DNA of 38,432 nt. Source: an uncultured Pelagibacteraceae bacterium. Its GTDB lineage: Bacteria > Pseudomonadota > Alphaproteobacteria > Pelagibacterales > Pelagibacteraceae. Position 1 is the first letter of the stretch; each line of letters starts with the position of its first letter. Below are positions 1-9,015 of this stretch, one piece after another. The stretch spans positions 1 through 38,432 of the forward strand of contig CACFKZ010000008.1 in the NCBI GenBank assembly GCA_902566945.1. The letters run 5' to 3'. A model generated the notes under the pieces. The model had not been told where the DNA came from, did no database searches, and saw nothing but the letters and a program-made list of their open reading frames with translations. A program made the position numbers and the translations under genes.

Positions 1-21
1 ACAGGAAAGATACTTAAATGA
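1..21 (+). CDS. rplD: Likely 3' end of rplD (ribosomal protein L4), partial
   Basis: In every S10-type operon the gene before rplW is rplD. One frame entering from the left edge ends in TGA at 19-21, giving an ATGA overlap with the rplW start at 18. Another frame ends in TAA at 15-17. Only five or six codons are visible, so the reading frame cannot be settled and the assignment rests on gene order alone. Confidence 0.35.
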   Translation, partial: TGKILK

Positions 22-311
22 AAAAAATTAATTACATTGACTCTATAAGAAATCCAATAATAACTGAGAAAGCGACGATTTTGTCAGAGCAAAATAAAAC
101 TGTATTTAGAGTTCATAAAAAAGCAAATAAAAAAACTATTAAGAAAAATATTGAAAAATTATTTAAGGTGAGTGTAGTTAAGGTAAATATTATTAATCAA
201 AAAACTAAAGTTAAGATGAAACAAGGTAGAAAATCTTTAAAATCTGGATATAAAAAAGCAATAATTACTCTAAAAAAAGGTCAGAGTATTGACCTAACTA
301 CAGGAATTTAA
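18..311 (+). CDS. rplW: 50S ribosomal protein L23
   Basis: L23 binds 23S rRNA domain III and forms the rim of the polypeptide exit tunnel, where trigger factor and SRP dock. The 97-residue product has the family's N-terminal signature (residues 12-19, NPIITEKA) and the usual very basic central loop (KKANKKTIKKNIEKLFKV). Length matches typical bacterial L23 (about 95-100 aa). The ATG at 18 follows a GGAAAG stretch that can serve as a ribosome binding site. It sits directly ahead of rplB, as in the S10 operon of other bacteria. Confidence 0.96.
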   Translation: MKKINYIDSIRNPIITEKATILSEQNKTVFRVHKKANKKTIKKNIEKLFKVSVVKVNIINQKTKVKMKQGRKSLKSGYKKAIITLKKGQSIDLTTGI

Positions 312-314
312 TCA

Positions 315-1148
315 ATGGGACTTAAAAAATTTAAACCATATACTAAATCGACCAGGGGAACTGTTGTAATTGATAAAAGTTCTTTATGGAAAGGAACACC
401 TTACAAACCTTTAACCAAAGGTCAAAATTTTACAGGAGGAAGAAACAATTATGGTCGTATAACATCACGTCACATTGGTGGCGGATCAAAACATAAGTAC
501 AGGATAATTGATTTTTACAGAAAAAAGAAAAATATTACTGCTACTGTAGATAGAATAGAATACGATCCAAATAGAACTGCATATATTGCCTTATTAACTT
601 ATAAAGATAATGAAAAATCTTACATTATTTGCCCACAAGGTCTTAAGGTTGGAGATAAAGTTGAAGCTGGAAAAAATGTAGAAATCAAGACTGGAAATTC
701 TTTATCTTTAAGTGACATACCCCCAGGCACCTCATTGCATAATGTTGAATTAATTCCTGGAAATGGGGCTAAACTAGCTAGATCAGCAGGTTCTTCTGTG
801 ACTCTTTCAGGTTATGACGGAGAATATGCAATTATAAAATTATCATCAGGGGAAACTAGAAAAGTGAGTAGTAAATGTATTGCGACAATAGGAGTTGTTT
901 CAAATCCAGACCAAAAAAATATTAAAATAGGTAAAGCAGGAAGAAATAGATGGAGAGGTAAAAGACCACAAACTAGAGGAGTAGCAATGAACCCTGTTGA
1001 CCATCCTCACGGAGGTGGTGAAGGAAAAACCTCTGGCGGTAGAAGTCCTGTTTCTCCTTGGGGACAATCAGCCAAAGGACTTAAAACTAGAAAGCCAAAA
1101 CGAAGTGATAAATTAATTATAACGAGAAGGAAGAAGAGAAATAGATAA
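315..1148 (+). CDS. rplB: 50S ribosomal protein L2
   Basis: L2 is a core large-subunit protein needed for subunit association and close to the peptidyl transferase centre. The 277-residue product is full length and carries the highly conserved C-terminal motif [16 protein letters not shown], including the histidine implicated in function, followed by the usual basic tail. The N-terminal half contains the RNA-binding [17 protein letters not shown] segment. It starts three bases after the rplW stop, and the rpsS ATG follows its stop codon with no gap, so translation is probably coupled. Confidence 0.98.
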   Translation: MGLKKFKPYTKSTRGTVVIDKSSLWKGTPYKPLTKGQNFTGGRNNYGRITSRHIGGGSKHKYRIIDFYRKKKNITATVDRIEYDPNRTAYIALLTYKDNEKSYIICPQGLKVGDKVEAGKNVEIKTGNSLSLSDIPPGTSLHNVELIPGNGAKLARSAGSSVTLSGYDGEYAIIKLSSGETRKVSSKCIATIGVVSNPDQKNIKIGKAGRNRWRGKRPQTRGVAMNPVDHPHGGGEGKTSGGRSPVSPWGQSAKGLKTRKPKRSDKLIITRRKKRNR

Positions 1149-1469
1149 ATGACAAGATCAGTTTGGAAAGGACCATTTGTGCACCCAAGTTTATTAAAAA
1201 AGATTGATAAACTGAAAGATTCATCTAACAAAAAACCTATAAAAACATGGTCAAGAAACTCAACAATTATTCCAGATTTTGTCGGTCATAGTTTTATGAT
1301 TCATAATGGAAAGACATTTATTCCAATCACAATTTCTGAAGAAATGGTTGGTCATAAGCTCGGCGAATTTGCTCCAACAAGAACATTTAAAGGTCATACA
1401 CCAGCAGATAAAAAAGCAGCAGCTGCAGCTCCAGATGCTAGCAAAACTGCTACAGGAGATAAAAAATAA
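1149..1469 (+). CDS. rpsS: 30S ribosomal protein S19 with Ala-rich tail
   Basis: S19 sits in the head of the small subunit and contacts 16S rRNA with S13. Family motifs are clear: RSVWKGPFV at the N-terminus, [17 protein letters not shown] in the middle and [16 protein letters not shown] near the end. At 106 residues it is about 14 longer than the usual 92-93. The excess is a low-complexity tail from about residue 84 ([20 protein letters not shown]) where other S19 proteins end in a short basic stretch. It shares one base with rplV. Confidence 0.97.
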   Translation: MTRSVWKGPFVHPSLLKKIDKLKDSSNKKPIKTWSRNSTIIPDFVGHSFMIHNGKTFIPITISEEMVGHKLGEFAPTRTFKGHTPADKKAAAAAPDASKTATGDKK

Positions 1470-1843
1470 TGACAAAAGAAAACACACTTGTGAAAGCTAT
1501 AAATAAAAACGTGAGATCAAGCCCTAGAAAATTATCGTTAGTTTGTAATTTTATTAAAGGAAAAAAAGCCGATATAGCTTTAAGAGACTTAGAATTCACA
1601 AGAAAAAGAGTAGCAAAAGATGTGAGTAAAACGGTCAAATCAGCTATATCAAATGCAGAGAATAATTATCAATATGATATTGATAATTTAATTGTTAAAG
1701 AAGCTTATGTTGGAAAATCCTTAGTAATGAAAAGGTATAGACCAAGAGCTAAAGGAAGAGCTAGTCCGATAAAGAAACCGTTTAGTAGAATTACAATTGT
1801 ACTTGAAGAAAAAAAATTAGATAAAAAACAGGGAACAAAATAA
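1469..1843 (+). CDS. rplV: 50S ribosomal protein L22
   Basis: L22 lines the exit tunnel through a long beta-hairpin and binds all 23S rRNA domains. The 124-residue product has the N-terminal [19 protein letters not shown] region and the C-terminal hairpin motif [26 protein letters not shown] typical of the family. Length is slightly above the common 110, with a short basic C-terminal extension. Start and stop each overlap the neighbouring gene by one base (TAATG junctions), typical of this tightly coupled operon. Confidence 0.97.
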   Translation: MTKENTLVKAINKNVRSSPRKLSLVCNFIKGKKADIALRDLEFTRKRVAKDVSKTVKSAISNAENNYQYDIDNLIVKEAYVGKSLVMKRYRPRAKGRASPIKKPFSRITIVLEEKKLDKKQGTK

Positions 1844-2529
1844 TGGGACAAAAGATTAATCCAATTGGACTAAGACTAGGAATAAACAGAGGTTGGGACT
1901 CAACCTGGTACGCAAAAAAGAAAGACTTTGGAAGATATTTAATTGAAGATTTTAAAATTAGAAAATTTATAAAAAAAAATATTGAAAATTCAGGTGTATC
2001 AGAAATCATAATTGAGAGATCTTCAAAAAAATGTACAGTTTCTATTCATACATCAAGACCAGGATTTGTGATCGGTAAAAAAGGTGCTGATATAGAAAAA
2101 ATCAAAAAAAATATAATGAAAATTACCGATAGCGATGTAAACGTGAACATAAAAGAGATTAAAAAACCTGAACTTAACTCTAATTTAGTTGCTGAAAATA
2201 TTGCTCAACAACTAGTAAAGCGTGTTGCTTACAGGAGAGCTATGAAAAGAGCTATGCAGTCAGCTATGAGATTAAATGCTAAAGGGATTAAAGTAATGTT
2301 AAGTGGTAGACTTGCAGGAAATGAGATAGCAAGAACAGAATGGTTAAGAGAGGGAAGCATACCATCTCACACATTAAGAGCTGACATTGATTATGGATTT
2401 GCAGAAGCACTGACAACATATGGAATAATTGGTGTAAAGGTTTGGATTTATAAAGGTGAGTTAATGGCCAAGGACGTTGAAAAAGAAAAAAAAGAAAAGG
2501 TAAAAAATGCTACAACCAGTCAGAACTAA
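1843..2529 (+). CDS. rpsC: 30S ribosomal protein S3
   Basis: S3 forms part of the mRNA entry site on the small-subunit head. The product (228 aa) opens with [20 protein letters not shown], holds a KH-type RNA-binding region with the GxxG loop [13 protein letters not shown] at about residues 76-90, and has the C-terminal S3 domain with [20 protein letters not shown] and [10 protein letters not shown]. The last part is a Lys/Glu-rich tail. Its final 23 bases overlap the start of rplP in another frame, which is unusually long for this operon. Confidence 0.97.
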   Translation: MGQKINPIGLRLGINRGWDSTWYAKKKDFGRYLIEDFKIRKFIKKNIENSGVSEIIIERSSKKCTVSIHTSRPGFVIGKKGADIEKIKKNIMKITDSDVNVNIKEIKKPELNSNLVAENIAQQLVKRVAYRRAMKRAMQSAMRLNAKGIKVMLSGRLAGNEIARTEWLREGSIPSHTLRADIDYGFAEALTTYGIIGVKVWIYKGELMAKDVEKEKKEKVKNATTSQN

Positions 2530-2911
2530 ATACAGAAAAGCTTTCAAAGGCAGAATACATGGGAACGCTTCAAGAGCAGTTAAGTTAAATTATGGACAGT
2601 TTGGACTAAAAGCTATTGAGCCAGAGAGAATTATCGGCAAACAAATTGAAGCAGCGCGGGTTGCTCTAACAAGATACATGAAAAGAACCGGTAAAGTTTG
2701 GACAAGAATTTTTCCAAATATACCAGTATCTAAAAAACCAACCGAAGTTAGAATGGGTAAAGGAAAAGGGTCTCCCGAGTACTATGCGTGCAGAGTAAAA
2801 CCAGGAAGAATTATATTTGAAATTGATGGCGTGAGTGAAGAAATAGCTAGGGAAGCTCTATACAAAGCCTCAGCAAAATTACCAATTAAAACAAAATTTA
2901 TTAAAAGATAA
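2507..2911 (+). CDS. rplP: 50S ribosomal protein L16
   Basis: L16 binds near the A site and helps position the acceptor end of tRNA. The 134-residue product matches the family throughout: [11 protein letters not shown] at the start, then the [20 protein letters not shown] region, the [16 protein letters not shown] helix and the [11 protein letters not shown] loop. The start at 2507 is chosen because L16 proteins characteristically begin MLQP, although it lies 23 bases inside rpsC. rpmC follows after two bases. Confidence 0.97.
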   Translation: MLQPVRTKYRKAFKGRIHGNASRAVKLNYGQFGLKAIEPERIIGKQIEAARVALTRYMKRTGKVWTRIFPNIPVSKKPTEVRMGKGKGSPEYYACRVKPGRIIFEIDGVSEEIAREALYKASAKLPIKTKFIKR

Positions 2912-2913
2912 AA

Positions 2914-3102
2914 ATGAACAAAAAAAAACAAGATAAAAAACTTACAAAAGATCAAGCTGAGAAAAAAATTCTCACTTTAAAAAGAGATCTTTTTAATATT
3001 AGATTTAAAAAAGTAAATAATCAGGTAAATAATCCTGCTCAATATAATGAGATTAAAAAAAGTATAGCTAGGATATACACAACAATAAAGAATTCTAAAT
3101 GA
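2914..3102 (+). CDS. rpmC: 50S ribosomal protein L29
   Basis: L29 is a small two-helix protein at the tunnel exit next to L23, near the SRP and trigger-factor docking site. The 62-residue product has the expected size and the conserved central helix ([16 protein letters not shown], with the family's LF-lR pattern) and a C-terminal [12 protein letters not shown] helix. It is very Lys-rich. Its stop codon overlaps the ATG of rpsQ (ATGA), so translation is probably coupled. Confidence 0.93.
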   Translation: MNKKKQDKKLTKDQAEKKILTLKRDLFNIRFKKVNNQVNNPAQYNEIKKSIARIYTTIKNSK

Positions 3103-3326
3103 CAAAAAAGATTTTAAAAGGAACTGTGACAAGTGCAAAAAATGATAAAACTATTGTAGTTGAAGTTACAAGAAAGTTTAAGCATCCTTTTTACGAAAAG
3201 ATTATTAAAAGGTCTAAAAAATATCATGCACATGATGAAAAAAACAAATTTAAGGAAGGTGAAAAAGTTTCAATAATTGAGTGTAAACCATTTTCTAAAA
3301 AGAAAACTTGGCAGGTAGTTGAATAA
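3099..3326 (+). CDS. rpsQ: 30S ribosomal protein S17
   Basis: S17 is an OB-fold primary binder of the 5' domain of 16S rRNA. The 75-residue product has the family motifs [18 protein letters not shown] at the start, [19 protein letters not shown] in the middle and [19 protein letters not shown] near the end. Length is normal (about 75-90). It overlaps rpmC by four bases and rplN by one. Confidence 0.96.
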   Translation: MTKKILKGTVTSAKNDKTIVVEVTRKFKHPFYEKIIKRSKKYHAHDEKNKFKEGEKVSIIECKPFSKKKTWQVVE

Positions 3327-3694
3327 TGATACAGATACAAACAGAATTGACAGTGGCTGATAATACAGGAGCAAAAAGAGTTGAGTGTATTAAGGTTTTA
3401 GGTGGCTCAAAAAGAAGATATGCATCTGTTGGAGATATTATAGTTATAAGCGTTAAAGACGCTATACCAAAAGGTAAAGTTAAAAAAGGAGCAGTACATA
3501 AAGCAGTAGTAGTTAGAACTAGAAAAGAAATATACAGAAATGACGGGTCTAAAGTACAGTTTGATAATAACGCAGTGGTTTTAACTGATGATAAAGGAGA
3601 GCCAATAGGTACAAGAATATTTGGTCCTGTTACTAGAGAATTAAGAACAAGAGGACACACAAAAATAATTTCACTTGCACCAGAGGTACTATAA
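3326..3694 (+). CDS. rplN: 50S ribosomal protein L14
   Basis: L14 lies at the subunit interface, contacts 16S rRNA in bridge B8 and is the target of the silencing factor RsfS. The 122-residue product is exactly the family length and has the signature [19 protein letters not shown], the [18 protein letters not shown] segment and the C-terminal [13 protein letters not shown] motif. It is one of the most conserved proteins in the window. rplX follows immediately at its stop codon. Confidence 0.98.
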   Translation: MIQIQTELTVADNTGAKRVECIKVLGGSKRRYASVGDIIVISVKDAIPKGKVKKGAVHKAVVVRTRKEIYRNDGSKVQFDNNAVVLTDDKGEPIGTRIFGPVTRELRTRGHTKIISLAPEVL

Positions 3695-3943
3695 ATGATT
3701 CTAAAAAAAGGTAATCAAGTTAAAATATTGACTGGTAAAGATAGAGGAAAGACTGGTGAAGTTTTAGAAATTGACAGAAAAATGAATAAAATAAAAATCA
3801 AGTCTATTAATATGATCAAAAAACACTTGAAACCCACAAAGGAAAATAAAGGTGGAATCATTTCAAAAGAAAACTTCATCCATGTATCAAATGTTAAAAA
3901 CATTGATACTAAAAAAAAACAATCAAAAGAGGTTAAAAAATAA
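3695..3943 (+). CDS. rplX: 50S ribosomal protein L24, short form
   Basis: L24 is one of the first proteins to bind 23S rRNA in large-subunit assembly. The N-terminal KOW motif is clear (KGNQVKILTGKDRGKTGEV) and is followed by the conserved KKHLKPTKENKGGIISKE and FIHVSNV segments. The product is 82 residues, against about 100-105 in most bacteria. The usual C-terminal region after the HVSNV motif is replaced by a short Lys-rich tail. Its stop shares one base with the rplE start. Confidence 0.95.
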   Translation: MILKKGNQVKILTGKDRGKTGEVLEIDRKMNKIKIKSINMIKKHLKPTKENKGGIISKENFIHVSNVKNIDTKKKQSKEVKK

Positions 3944-4494
3944 TGATACCTAGACTTAAAATATCTTACGAAAAAGAAATAGTCTCTAAATTAATGGGAA
4001 AGTTATCTTTAAAGAACAAGCACGAAGTCCCAAAAATTACAAAAATTATACTTAATATGGGTTTAGGTGAAGATGCTTCGGATGGAAAAAAATTAAAAGC
4101 ATGTTTGGATGATCTTGCCTTGATTTCTGGTCAAAAGCCAATTGTAACTAAATTTAAAAAATCAATTTCTAATTTCAAGACAAGAAAAGGATCAAATGCA
4201 GGCGCAAAAGTAACTTTGAGGTCCTATAAAATGTACGAATTTATAGATAGATTGGTAAATATTGCATTACCTCGTATAAAAGATTTTAGAGGTTTATCTG
4301 CTAAAGGTATTGATCAGTCTAATAACTTTTCATTTGGAGTTAAAGAGCACATAATATTTCCTGAAGTAAATTTTGATAAAGTAGATAAAATTAGAGGACT
4401 TGATATTACAATCGTAACAACAAGCTCTAATAAAGAAGGAACTTTAGAATTATTAAAAGAATTTAACTTTCCTTTAAACAACAAGAAAAACTGA
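3943..4494 (+). CDS. rplE: 50S ribosomal protein L5
   Basis: L5 binds 5S rRNA and sits in the central protuberance, contacting P-site tRNA. The 183-residue product has family length and motifs: [16 protein letters not shown], the [21 protein letters not shown] loop, the [12 protein letters not shown] segment, and [21 protein letters not shown] near the C-terminus. rpsN follows eight bases downstream behind a GAGGT ribosome binding site that overlaps the rplE stop. Confidence 0.97.
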   Translation: MIPRLKISYEKEIVSKLMGKLSLKNKHEVPKITKIILNMGLGEDASDGKKLKACLDDLALISGQKPIVTKFKKSISNFKTRKGSNAGAKVTLRSYKMYEFIDRLVNIALPRIKDFRGLSAKGIDQSNNFSFGVKEHIIFPEVNFDKVDKIRGLDITIVTTSSNKEGTLELLKEFNFPLNNKKN

Positions 4495-4501
4495 GGTAAA
4501 A

Positions 4502-4807
4502 ATGGCAAAAACGAGTGCGATACAAAAAAATTTAAAAAGAATTAAGTTAGTAAAAAAATACGCAAAAAAAAGAGCTGCGCTTAAAAAAATAATTAATAAT
4601 AAAAAATTAGACTTATCAGAGAGATTTGATGCTCAATTAAAACTTAATAAGTTGCCAAAAAACTCTGCAAAAATTAGAATTAGAAATAGATGTGAGGTTA
4701 CAGGAAGACCGCACGGCGTTTACAGAAAATTAAAAATTTCTAGAATTGCTCTTAGGGATATGGCGTCCTCAGGTAAAATTCCAGGAATAACTAAGGCAAG
4801 TTGGTAG
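4502..4807 (+). CDS. rpsN: 30S ribosomal protein S14 (zinc-independent type)
   Basis: S14 is a small-subunit head protein needed for late assembly. At 101 residues it is the long form lacking the two CxxC pairs; only one cysteine is seen, in [16 protein letters not shown]. The C-terminal [22 protein letters not shown] is diagnostic. An excellent Shine-Dalgarno (GGAGGAAA) lies just after its stop and serves rpsH. Confidence 0.97.
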   Translation: MAKTSAIQKNLKRIKLVKKYAKKRAALKKIINNKKLDLSERFDAQLKLNKLPKNSAKIRIRNRCEVTGRPHGVYRKLKISRIALRDMASSGKIPGITKASW

Positions 4808-4814
4808 GAGGAAA

Positions 4815-5213
4815 ATGACATTAACAGACCCAATAGGCGATATGTTTTCAAGAATTAGAAATGGTCAAATGAGATCATTAAATTCTGTTGAAATTCCATC
4901 TTCAAAATTTAGAAAGAACATATTAGAAATTTTAAAGACCGAAGGCTATATAAAAGATTATTTTATTGAAAAAACAGTTAATAATAAAACAAGTCTTAAA
5001 ATTACACTTAAATATTATGAAGGTGATCCAGTTATAAAAGAAATAAAAAGAATTTCTAAACCAGGTAGACGTGTTTATTCAAGAGCTACAAGTATTCCAA
5101 GGGTTATGAATGGACTAGGCATAGCAATCCTATCAACACCAAAAGGTGTGATGAGTGACACTGATGCTAGAAAAAACAATCTAGGTGGTGAAATAATTTG
5201 CAAGGTATTTTAA
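4815..5213 (+). CDS. rpsH: 30S ribosomal protein S8
   Basis: S8 is a primary 16S rRNA binder and, in enterobacteria, the translational repressor of the spc operon. The 132-residue product has the N-terminal DPIGDMFSRIRNGQM motif, the RRVYSRATSIPRVMNGLGIAILSTPKGVMSD region and the C-terminal GGEIICKVF, all typical. It is preceded by one of the strongest ribosome binding sites in the window (GGAGG at 4807-4811), which marks the ATG at 4815. Its stop overlaps the rplF ATG by one base. Confidence 0.97.
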   Translation: MTLTDPIGDMFSRIRNGQMRSLNSVEIPSSKFRKNILEILKTEGYIKDYFIEKTVNNKTSLKITLKYYEGDPVIKEIKRISKPGRRVYSRATSIPRVMNGLGIAILSTPKGVMSDTDARKNNLGGEIICKVF

Positions 5214-5755
5214 TGTCTAAAATTGGTAAAAAAAATATTGTTATTCCAAAAGATTCCTCGGTAAAGATTGAAGGATCAAACTTAACTTTTACTGGACCAA
5301 AAGGGACAAAAAAATTAACAATTAATGATAAAATTTTCTCATCTCAGTTAAATGATGGCGAACTACAAATAAAACCCATTGAAAAAAATGTAGACAAAAA
5401 AACATCAGTTATGTGGGGAACCTACAGAAGTCTAATAAATAATGCTGTTACTGGCGTTACAACTGGCCACGAAAAAATATTAGAATTAAGTGGTGTTGGG
5501 TTTAGAGCAAATCTTAAAGGAGAGATTTTAAATTTACAAATTGGTTTTAGTCATGATGTAAACTTCAAAATACCAAAAGAAATAAAGATACAAGTTGAGA
5601 AACAAACTATTATAAAAATTAGTGGTGTCGATAAAGAACTAGTTTCAAAAATTGCAGCTGATTTAAAAAATTTGAAACCTGTTGAACCCTACAAAGCCAA
5701 AGGTATAAAAGAAAGAGGTCAATTCGTTCTGAGAAAAGAGGGTAAAAAGAAATAA
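5213..5755 (+). CDS. rplF: 50S ribosomal protein L6
   Basis: L6 binds near the sarcin-ricin loop at the GTPase-associated centre. The protein begins [15 protein letters not shown], the standard L6 N-terminus, so the start is taken at the ATG at 5213 rather than an in-frame TTG 15 bases upstream. This gives 180 residues and a one-base overlap with rpsH. The two repeated L6 domains are visible, with the C-terminal signature [22 protein letters not shown]. rplR follows with another TAATG overlap. Confidence 0.97.
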   Translation: MSKIGKKNIVIPKDSSVKIEGSNLTFTGPKGTKKLTINDKIFSSQLNDGELQIKPIEKNVDKKTSVMWGTYRSLINNAVTGVTTGHEKILELSGVGFRANLKGEILNLQIGFSHDVNFKIPKEIKIQVEKQTIIKISGVDKELVSKIAADLKNLKPVEPYKAKGIKERGQFVLRKEGKKK

Positions 5756-6108
5756 TGAGAAAATTTAATAATAAAATAAAAAGAAAATTAAGAAACAGAA
5801 AAAAACTGAAAGATGTTAATACTGATAAATTCAGAATTTCAATAACAAAATCACTTAAAAATTTATCTGCTCAAATAATCGATGATAAAAATAAGAAAAC
5901 ACTAGTTTCAGTTTCTTCAACGGAAAAAGAAGTTAAGAATAAAAAAATCAAAAAAATGGAAAAATCAAATTTAATTGGAGAAATATTAGCTAAAAGGGCG
6001 AAAGAAAAAAATATTACTAATGTTTATTTTGATAGAGGAGCGTATAAATACCATGGGAGAGTTAAAACTTTTGCCGAAACATTAAGAAAAAATGGGATGA
6101 AATTTTAA
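5755..6108 (+). CDS. rplR: 50S ribosomal protein L18
   Basis: L18 binds 5S rRNA together with L5 and L25 in the central protuberance. The 117-residue product has the expected length, a very basic N-terminus and the conserved C-terminal half with [41 protein letters not shown] motifs (the FDRG and YHGRV elements are diagnostic). It is divergent in the middle, consistent with the high Lys/Asn bias of the genome. It overlaps both neighbours by one base. Confidence 0.95.
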   Translation: MRKFNNKIKRKLRNRKKLKDVNTDKFRISITKSLKNLSAQIIDDKNKKTLVSVSSTEKEVKNKKIKKMEKSNLIGEILAKRAKEKNITNVYFDRGAYKYHGRVKTFAETLRKNGMKF

Positions 6109-6626
6109 TGAGTGATAGTAAAAAAATAGAAAGTGAAATTAAAGAAAAACTTGTTGCAATAAATAGGATTACCAAGGTCGTTAAAGGTGGTAGGAGATTT
6201 GGTTTTGCTGCTTTAGTTGTTGTTGGAAATCAAAAGGGTACAATTGGTATTGGACAAGGAAAGTCAAAACAAGTTCCAGACGCAATAAAAAAAGCTACAG
6301 AGGTAGCAAAAAGGAATTTAATTAAAATTCCGCTAAAAGAAGGTAGGACATTGCATCATGATGTAAAAGGTAAAAATGGCTCAGGAAAAGTTTTTTTAAG
6401 AGCGGCGCCTTCAGGCACTGGTATAATTGCAGGTGGAGCAATAAGATCAGTGTGTGAAGTTTTAGGTATTCAGGATGTGGTTGCAAAATCATTAGGTTCT
6501 GCAAATCCACACAATGTTTTAAAAGCTTGTGTAAACGGATTGAAATCTCAAAATTCACCAAAAATATTATCAGCAATTAGGGGCAAAAAAATATCTGAAA
6601 TAGTATCTAAAAGAGAGAGCAAATAA
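6108..6626 (+). CDS. rpsE: 30S ribosomal protein S5
   Basis: S5 shapes the mRNA entry channel and affects decoding accuracy. The 172-residue product has the N-terminal double-stranded RNA-binding fold ([23 protein letters not shown], then [13 protein letters not shown]) and the C-terminal domain with [29 protein letters not shown] and NPHNVLKA motifs. The next gene is rplO with a one-base overlap. The usual rpmD gene between them is absent. Confidence 0.97.
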   Translation: MSDSKKIESEIKEKLVAINRITKVVKGGRRFGFAALVVVGNQKGTIGIGQGKSKQVPDAIKKATEVAKRNLIKIPLKEGRTLHHDVKGKNGSGKVFLRAAPSGTGIIAGGAIRSVCEVLGIQDVVAKSLGSANPHNVLKACVNGLKSQNSPKILSAIRGKKISEIVSKRESK

Positions 6627-7078
6627 TGAAACTTGATAGCTTAGTTAGAAATAACAAAAAAAAAATCAGAGTTGGAAGAGGTATAGGAACTGGAAAAGGT
6701 AAAACTTCTTCAAGAGGTCATAAAGGACAGAAGTCAAGATCAGGCGTTGCAATAAAAAGCTTTGAAGGTGGTCAAATGCCATTATACAGAAGATTACCAA
6801 AAAGAGGCTTTAAATCTTTTAACAAAAAAAATACTGCTATATTAAATTTATCAAAAATACAAAGCATATTAGATAAAGGAACAAATGAAATTAAGGACAC
6901 TTTAGATATAAAAATTCTTAAAAAAAAAAAATTAATTAACAAGAAATACTCAAAGTTAAAAATTCTTGGCACTGGGGAAATTAAAAAAAATATTGAAATA
7001 TCAGCACACTTTGCTTCAAAGCAAGCATCGGAAAAAATTGAAAAAGCTGGTGGAAAACTAAGTATTGTTAAAAAATAA
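6626..7078 (+). CDS. rplO: 50S ribosomal protein L15
   Basis: L15 has a long extended N-terminus buried in 23S rRNA and is important in late 50S assembly. The 150-residue product shows the typical glycine/basic N-terminal region (RVGRGIGTGKGKTSSRGHKGQKSRSG, then FEGGQMPLYRRLPKRGF) and a globular C-terminus ending SAHFASKQASEKIEKAGGKL. Length is normal. secY begins three bases after its stop, as in most bacteria. Confidence 0.97.
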   Translation: MKLDSLVRNNKKKIRVGRGIGTGKGKTSSRGHKGQKSRSGVAIKSFEGGQMPLYRRLPKRGFKSFNKKNTAILNLSKIQSILDKGTNEIKDTLDIKILKKKKLINKKYSKLKILGTGEIKKNIEISAHFASKQASEKIEKAGGKLSIVKK

Positions 7079-7080
7079 TA

Positions 7081-8385
7081 ATGTCTAGCGATACACTTAA
7101 CACAACTGGTGCATTTAGTCAGGCCAAAGATCTAAAGAACAGAATTCTTTTCACAATAATAATATTGTCAATTTATCGTTTAGGGACTTACGTACCTTTG
7201 TCAGGCATTGATCCAATGGCTCTTAAAGAAATAATGAGTTCTAGTCAAAAAGGTTTATTGGGAATGTTTAATATGTTTTCTGGTGGTGCTGTAACACGAA
7301 TGGCAATATTTGCCTTAGGTATTATGCCATACATTTCATCCTCAATTATTGTTCAATTATTAACTGGTGTTTCCGATTATTTTAAAAATTTAAAAGAGCA
7401 AGGGGAAATTGGAAGAAAAAAAATCACTCAAATAACAAGATATGGAACAGTATTGATTGCAATGCTTCAAGGTTATGGAGTTTCAGTAGGATTGGAAAAT
7501 GCTGGAAATTTAGTAATAGAACCTGGATTATCATTTAGATTAATTACAACAATATCTCTTGTTGCAGGAACTACTTTTTTGATGTGGCTTGGTGAACAAA
7601 TTACTTTGAGAGGAGTGGGAAACGGAATATCTTTGATTATTTTTTCTGGTATCGTAGCTGAGATTCCTAGAGCTTTAGCCTCTACATTTGAACTTGGAAG
7701 AACCGGCGCACTTTCAGCACTAATGATTGTTGGTATATTTATTTTAGTTATACTTACAGTGCTATTTATCGTATTTTTCGAGAGAGCTATGAGAAAGATA
7801 TTGATTAATTATCCAAAAAGACAAGTAGGTAATAAAATGTATGGAGGGGAGTCATCTCATCTTCCTTTAAAAATAAATACAGCAGGAGTTATACCTGCTA
7901 TTTTTGCTTCGGCACTTTTATTATTACCAATAACTGTAACTAACTTTGGATTTGCTGAGTCTGATACTTTTTTAAAAGTTTCTTCGATGTTTACCCAAGG
8001 TCAACCTTTATATATGTTATTATATGCTTCTGGGATTATATTTTTCTCTTTTTTTTATACGTCTATAGTTTTCAATCCAAAAGAAACTGCAGAAAATTTA
8101 AGAAAATATGGAGGTTACATTCCTGGTATTAGGCCGGGTGAAAGAACTGCAGAATATATTGATACTATATTAATACGTTTAACGACTGTTGGTTCAATGT
8201 ATTTGACTTTTGTTTGTCTAATGCCTGAATTTTTAATAGCTAAATATCCTATACCCTTTTATTTAGGAGGAACATCAATTTTAATAGTAGTAGTTGTTGC
8301 GATGGATACTGTTACTCAAGTACAAACTAGACTAATGAGCTCTCAATACGAGTCTTTAATTAGAAAAACAAAATTTGGTAAATAG
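7081..8385 (+). CDS. secY: Preprotein translocase channel subunit SecY
   Basis: SecY is the pore of the Sec translocon in the inner membrane, moving unfolded proteins outward with SecA or from the ribosome. The 434-residue product has about ten hydrophobic segments and family motifs: YRLGTYVPLSGIDP after the first helix, MFSGGAVTRMAIFALGIMPYISSSII (plug and lateral-gate area) and the cytoplasmic loops with KRQVGNKMYGGESSHLPLKINTAGVIPAIFAS and NPKETAENLRKYGGYIPGIRPG. Its location between rplO and adk is the standard spc order. No rpmJ lies after it. Confidence 0.98.
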   Translation: MSSDTLNTTGAFSQAKDLKNRILFTIIILSIYRLGTYVPLSGIDPMALKEIMSSSQKGLLGMFNMFSGGAVTRMAIFALGIMPYISSSIIVQLLTGVSDYFKNLKEQGEIGRKKITQITRYGTVLIAMLQGYGVSVGLENAGNLVIEPGLSFRLITTISLVAGTTFLMWLGEQITLRGVGNGISLIIFSGIVAEIPRALASTFELGRTGALSALMIVGIFILVILTVLFIVFFERAMRKILINYPKRQVGNKMYGGESSHLPLKINTAGVIPAIFASALLLLPITVTNFGFAESDTFLKVSSMFTQGQPLYMLLYASGIIFFSFFYTSIVFNPKETAENLRKYGGYIPGIRPGERTAEYIDTILIRLTTVGSMYLTFVCLMPEFLIAKYPIPFYLGGTSILIVVVVAMDTVTQVQTRLMSSQYESLIRKTKFGK

Positions 8386-8390
8386 GGATA

Positions 8391-8963
8391 ATGAATATAA
8401 TCATATTCGGACCTCCGGGAGCAGGAAAAGGCACTCAATCAAAATTCATAGAAAAAAAATACAGTTTATTACAACTTTCTACAGGTGAACTTTTAAGAAA
8501 TGAAATTAAAAATAAAACTCAGCTAGGTTTAGAAATATCATCAATTATAAACTCTGGTGATCTTGTCTCTGATGAAATTGTAAGTAAACTAATTGAAAAA
8601 TATATTTCTGATCAAAAAAATAAACAAAGACTTATTTTTGATGGATATCCGAGAAATATAAATCAAGCCAAAAATTTAGATAAATTATTAAAAAAATATA
8701 ATCAACAAATTGATATTGTTTTAAAACTGTCTGTAAGTTTGGAGACTATAAAAAAAAGAATTACTGAAAGAAAATCTCAGGAGCAAAGAACTGATGATAG
8801 TGACGAAATAGCAATAAAAAGATTTAAGACTTATGAATTATCATCAGAACCAGTTTTAGATTATTACAAGCAATCAAATTTGCTTAAAGTCATTAATGGT
8901 GAAAATACGATTTCTGAAATTAATGTTGAAATAAGCGGGTTAATTGACGCTATCAAGGGTTGA
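8391..8963 (+). CDS. adk: Adenylate kinase (short-lid form)
   Basis: Adenylate kinase interconverts ATP + AMP and 2 ADP in the cytosol. The P-loop GPPGAGKG spans residues 7-14 with the catalytic Lys at 13. The AMP-binding region (STGELLRNEI) and the FDGYPRNINQA motif follow. At 190 residues it is the short form: the LID around residues 120-140 (RITERKSQEQRTDDSDE) lacks the roughly 27-residue insertion and zinc cysteines found in long forms. Its TGA stop at 8961-8963 lies inside the predicted -35 box of the rpsM promoter. Confidence 0.96.
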   Translation: MNIIIFGPPGAGKGTQSKFIEKKYSLLQLSTGELLRNEIKNKTQLGLEISSIINSGDLVSDEIVSKLIEKYISDQKNKQRLIFDGYPRNINQAKNLDKLLKKYNQQIDIVLKLSVSLETIKKRITERKSQEQRTDDSDEIAIKRFKTYELSSEPVLDYYKQSNLLKVINGENTISEINVEISGLIDAIKG

Positions 8964-8987
8964 CTTTAAATGATTTCACAATATAAA
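8960..8987 (+). promoter_or_regulatory. Sigma70-type promoter for rpsM-rpsK-rpoA-rplQ
   Basis: TTGACT at 8960-8965 and TATAAA at 8982-8987 are separated by 16 bases, a near-consensus housekeeping promoter. The -35 box overlaps the adk stop codon. Initiation would fall around 8994, giving a leader of roughly 20 bases before the rpsM ATG at 9016. The 52-base gap here is the largest in the ribosomal cluster, which supports a separate transcription start for the alpha-operon part. This is a prediction from sequence only. Confidence 0.6.
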
Positions 8988-9015
8988 TACCCAGGAACTT
9001 AAATTCATAAATCAT

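Noticed and set aside
1007..1231. Antisense frame over rplB/rpsS, and similar antisense frames over other genes
   Set aside because: They lie inside strongly conserved genes, have no family motifs and no start signals.
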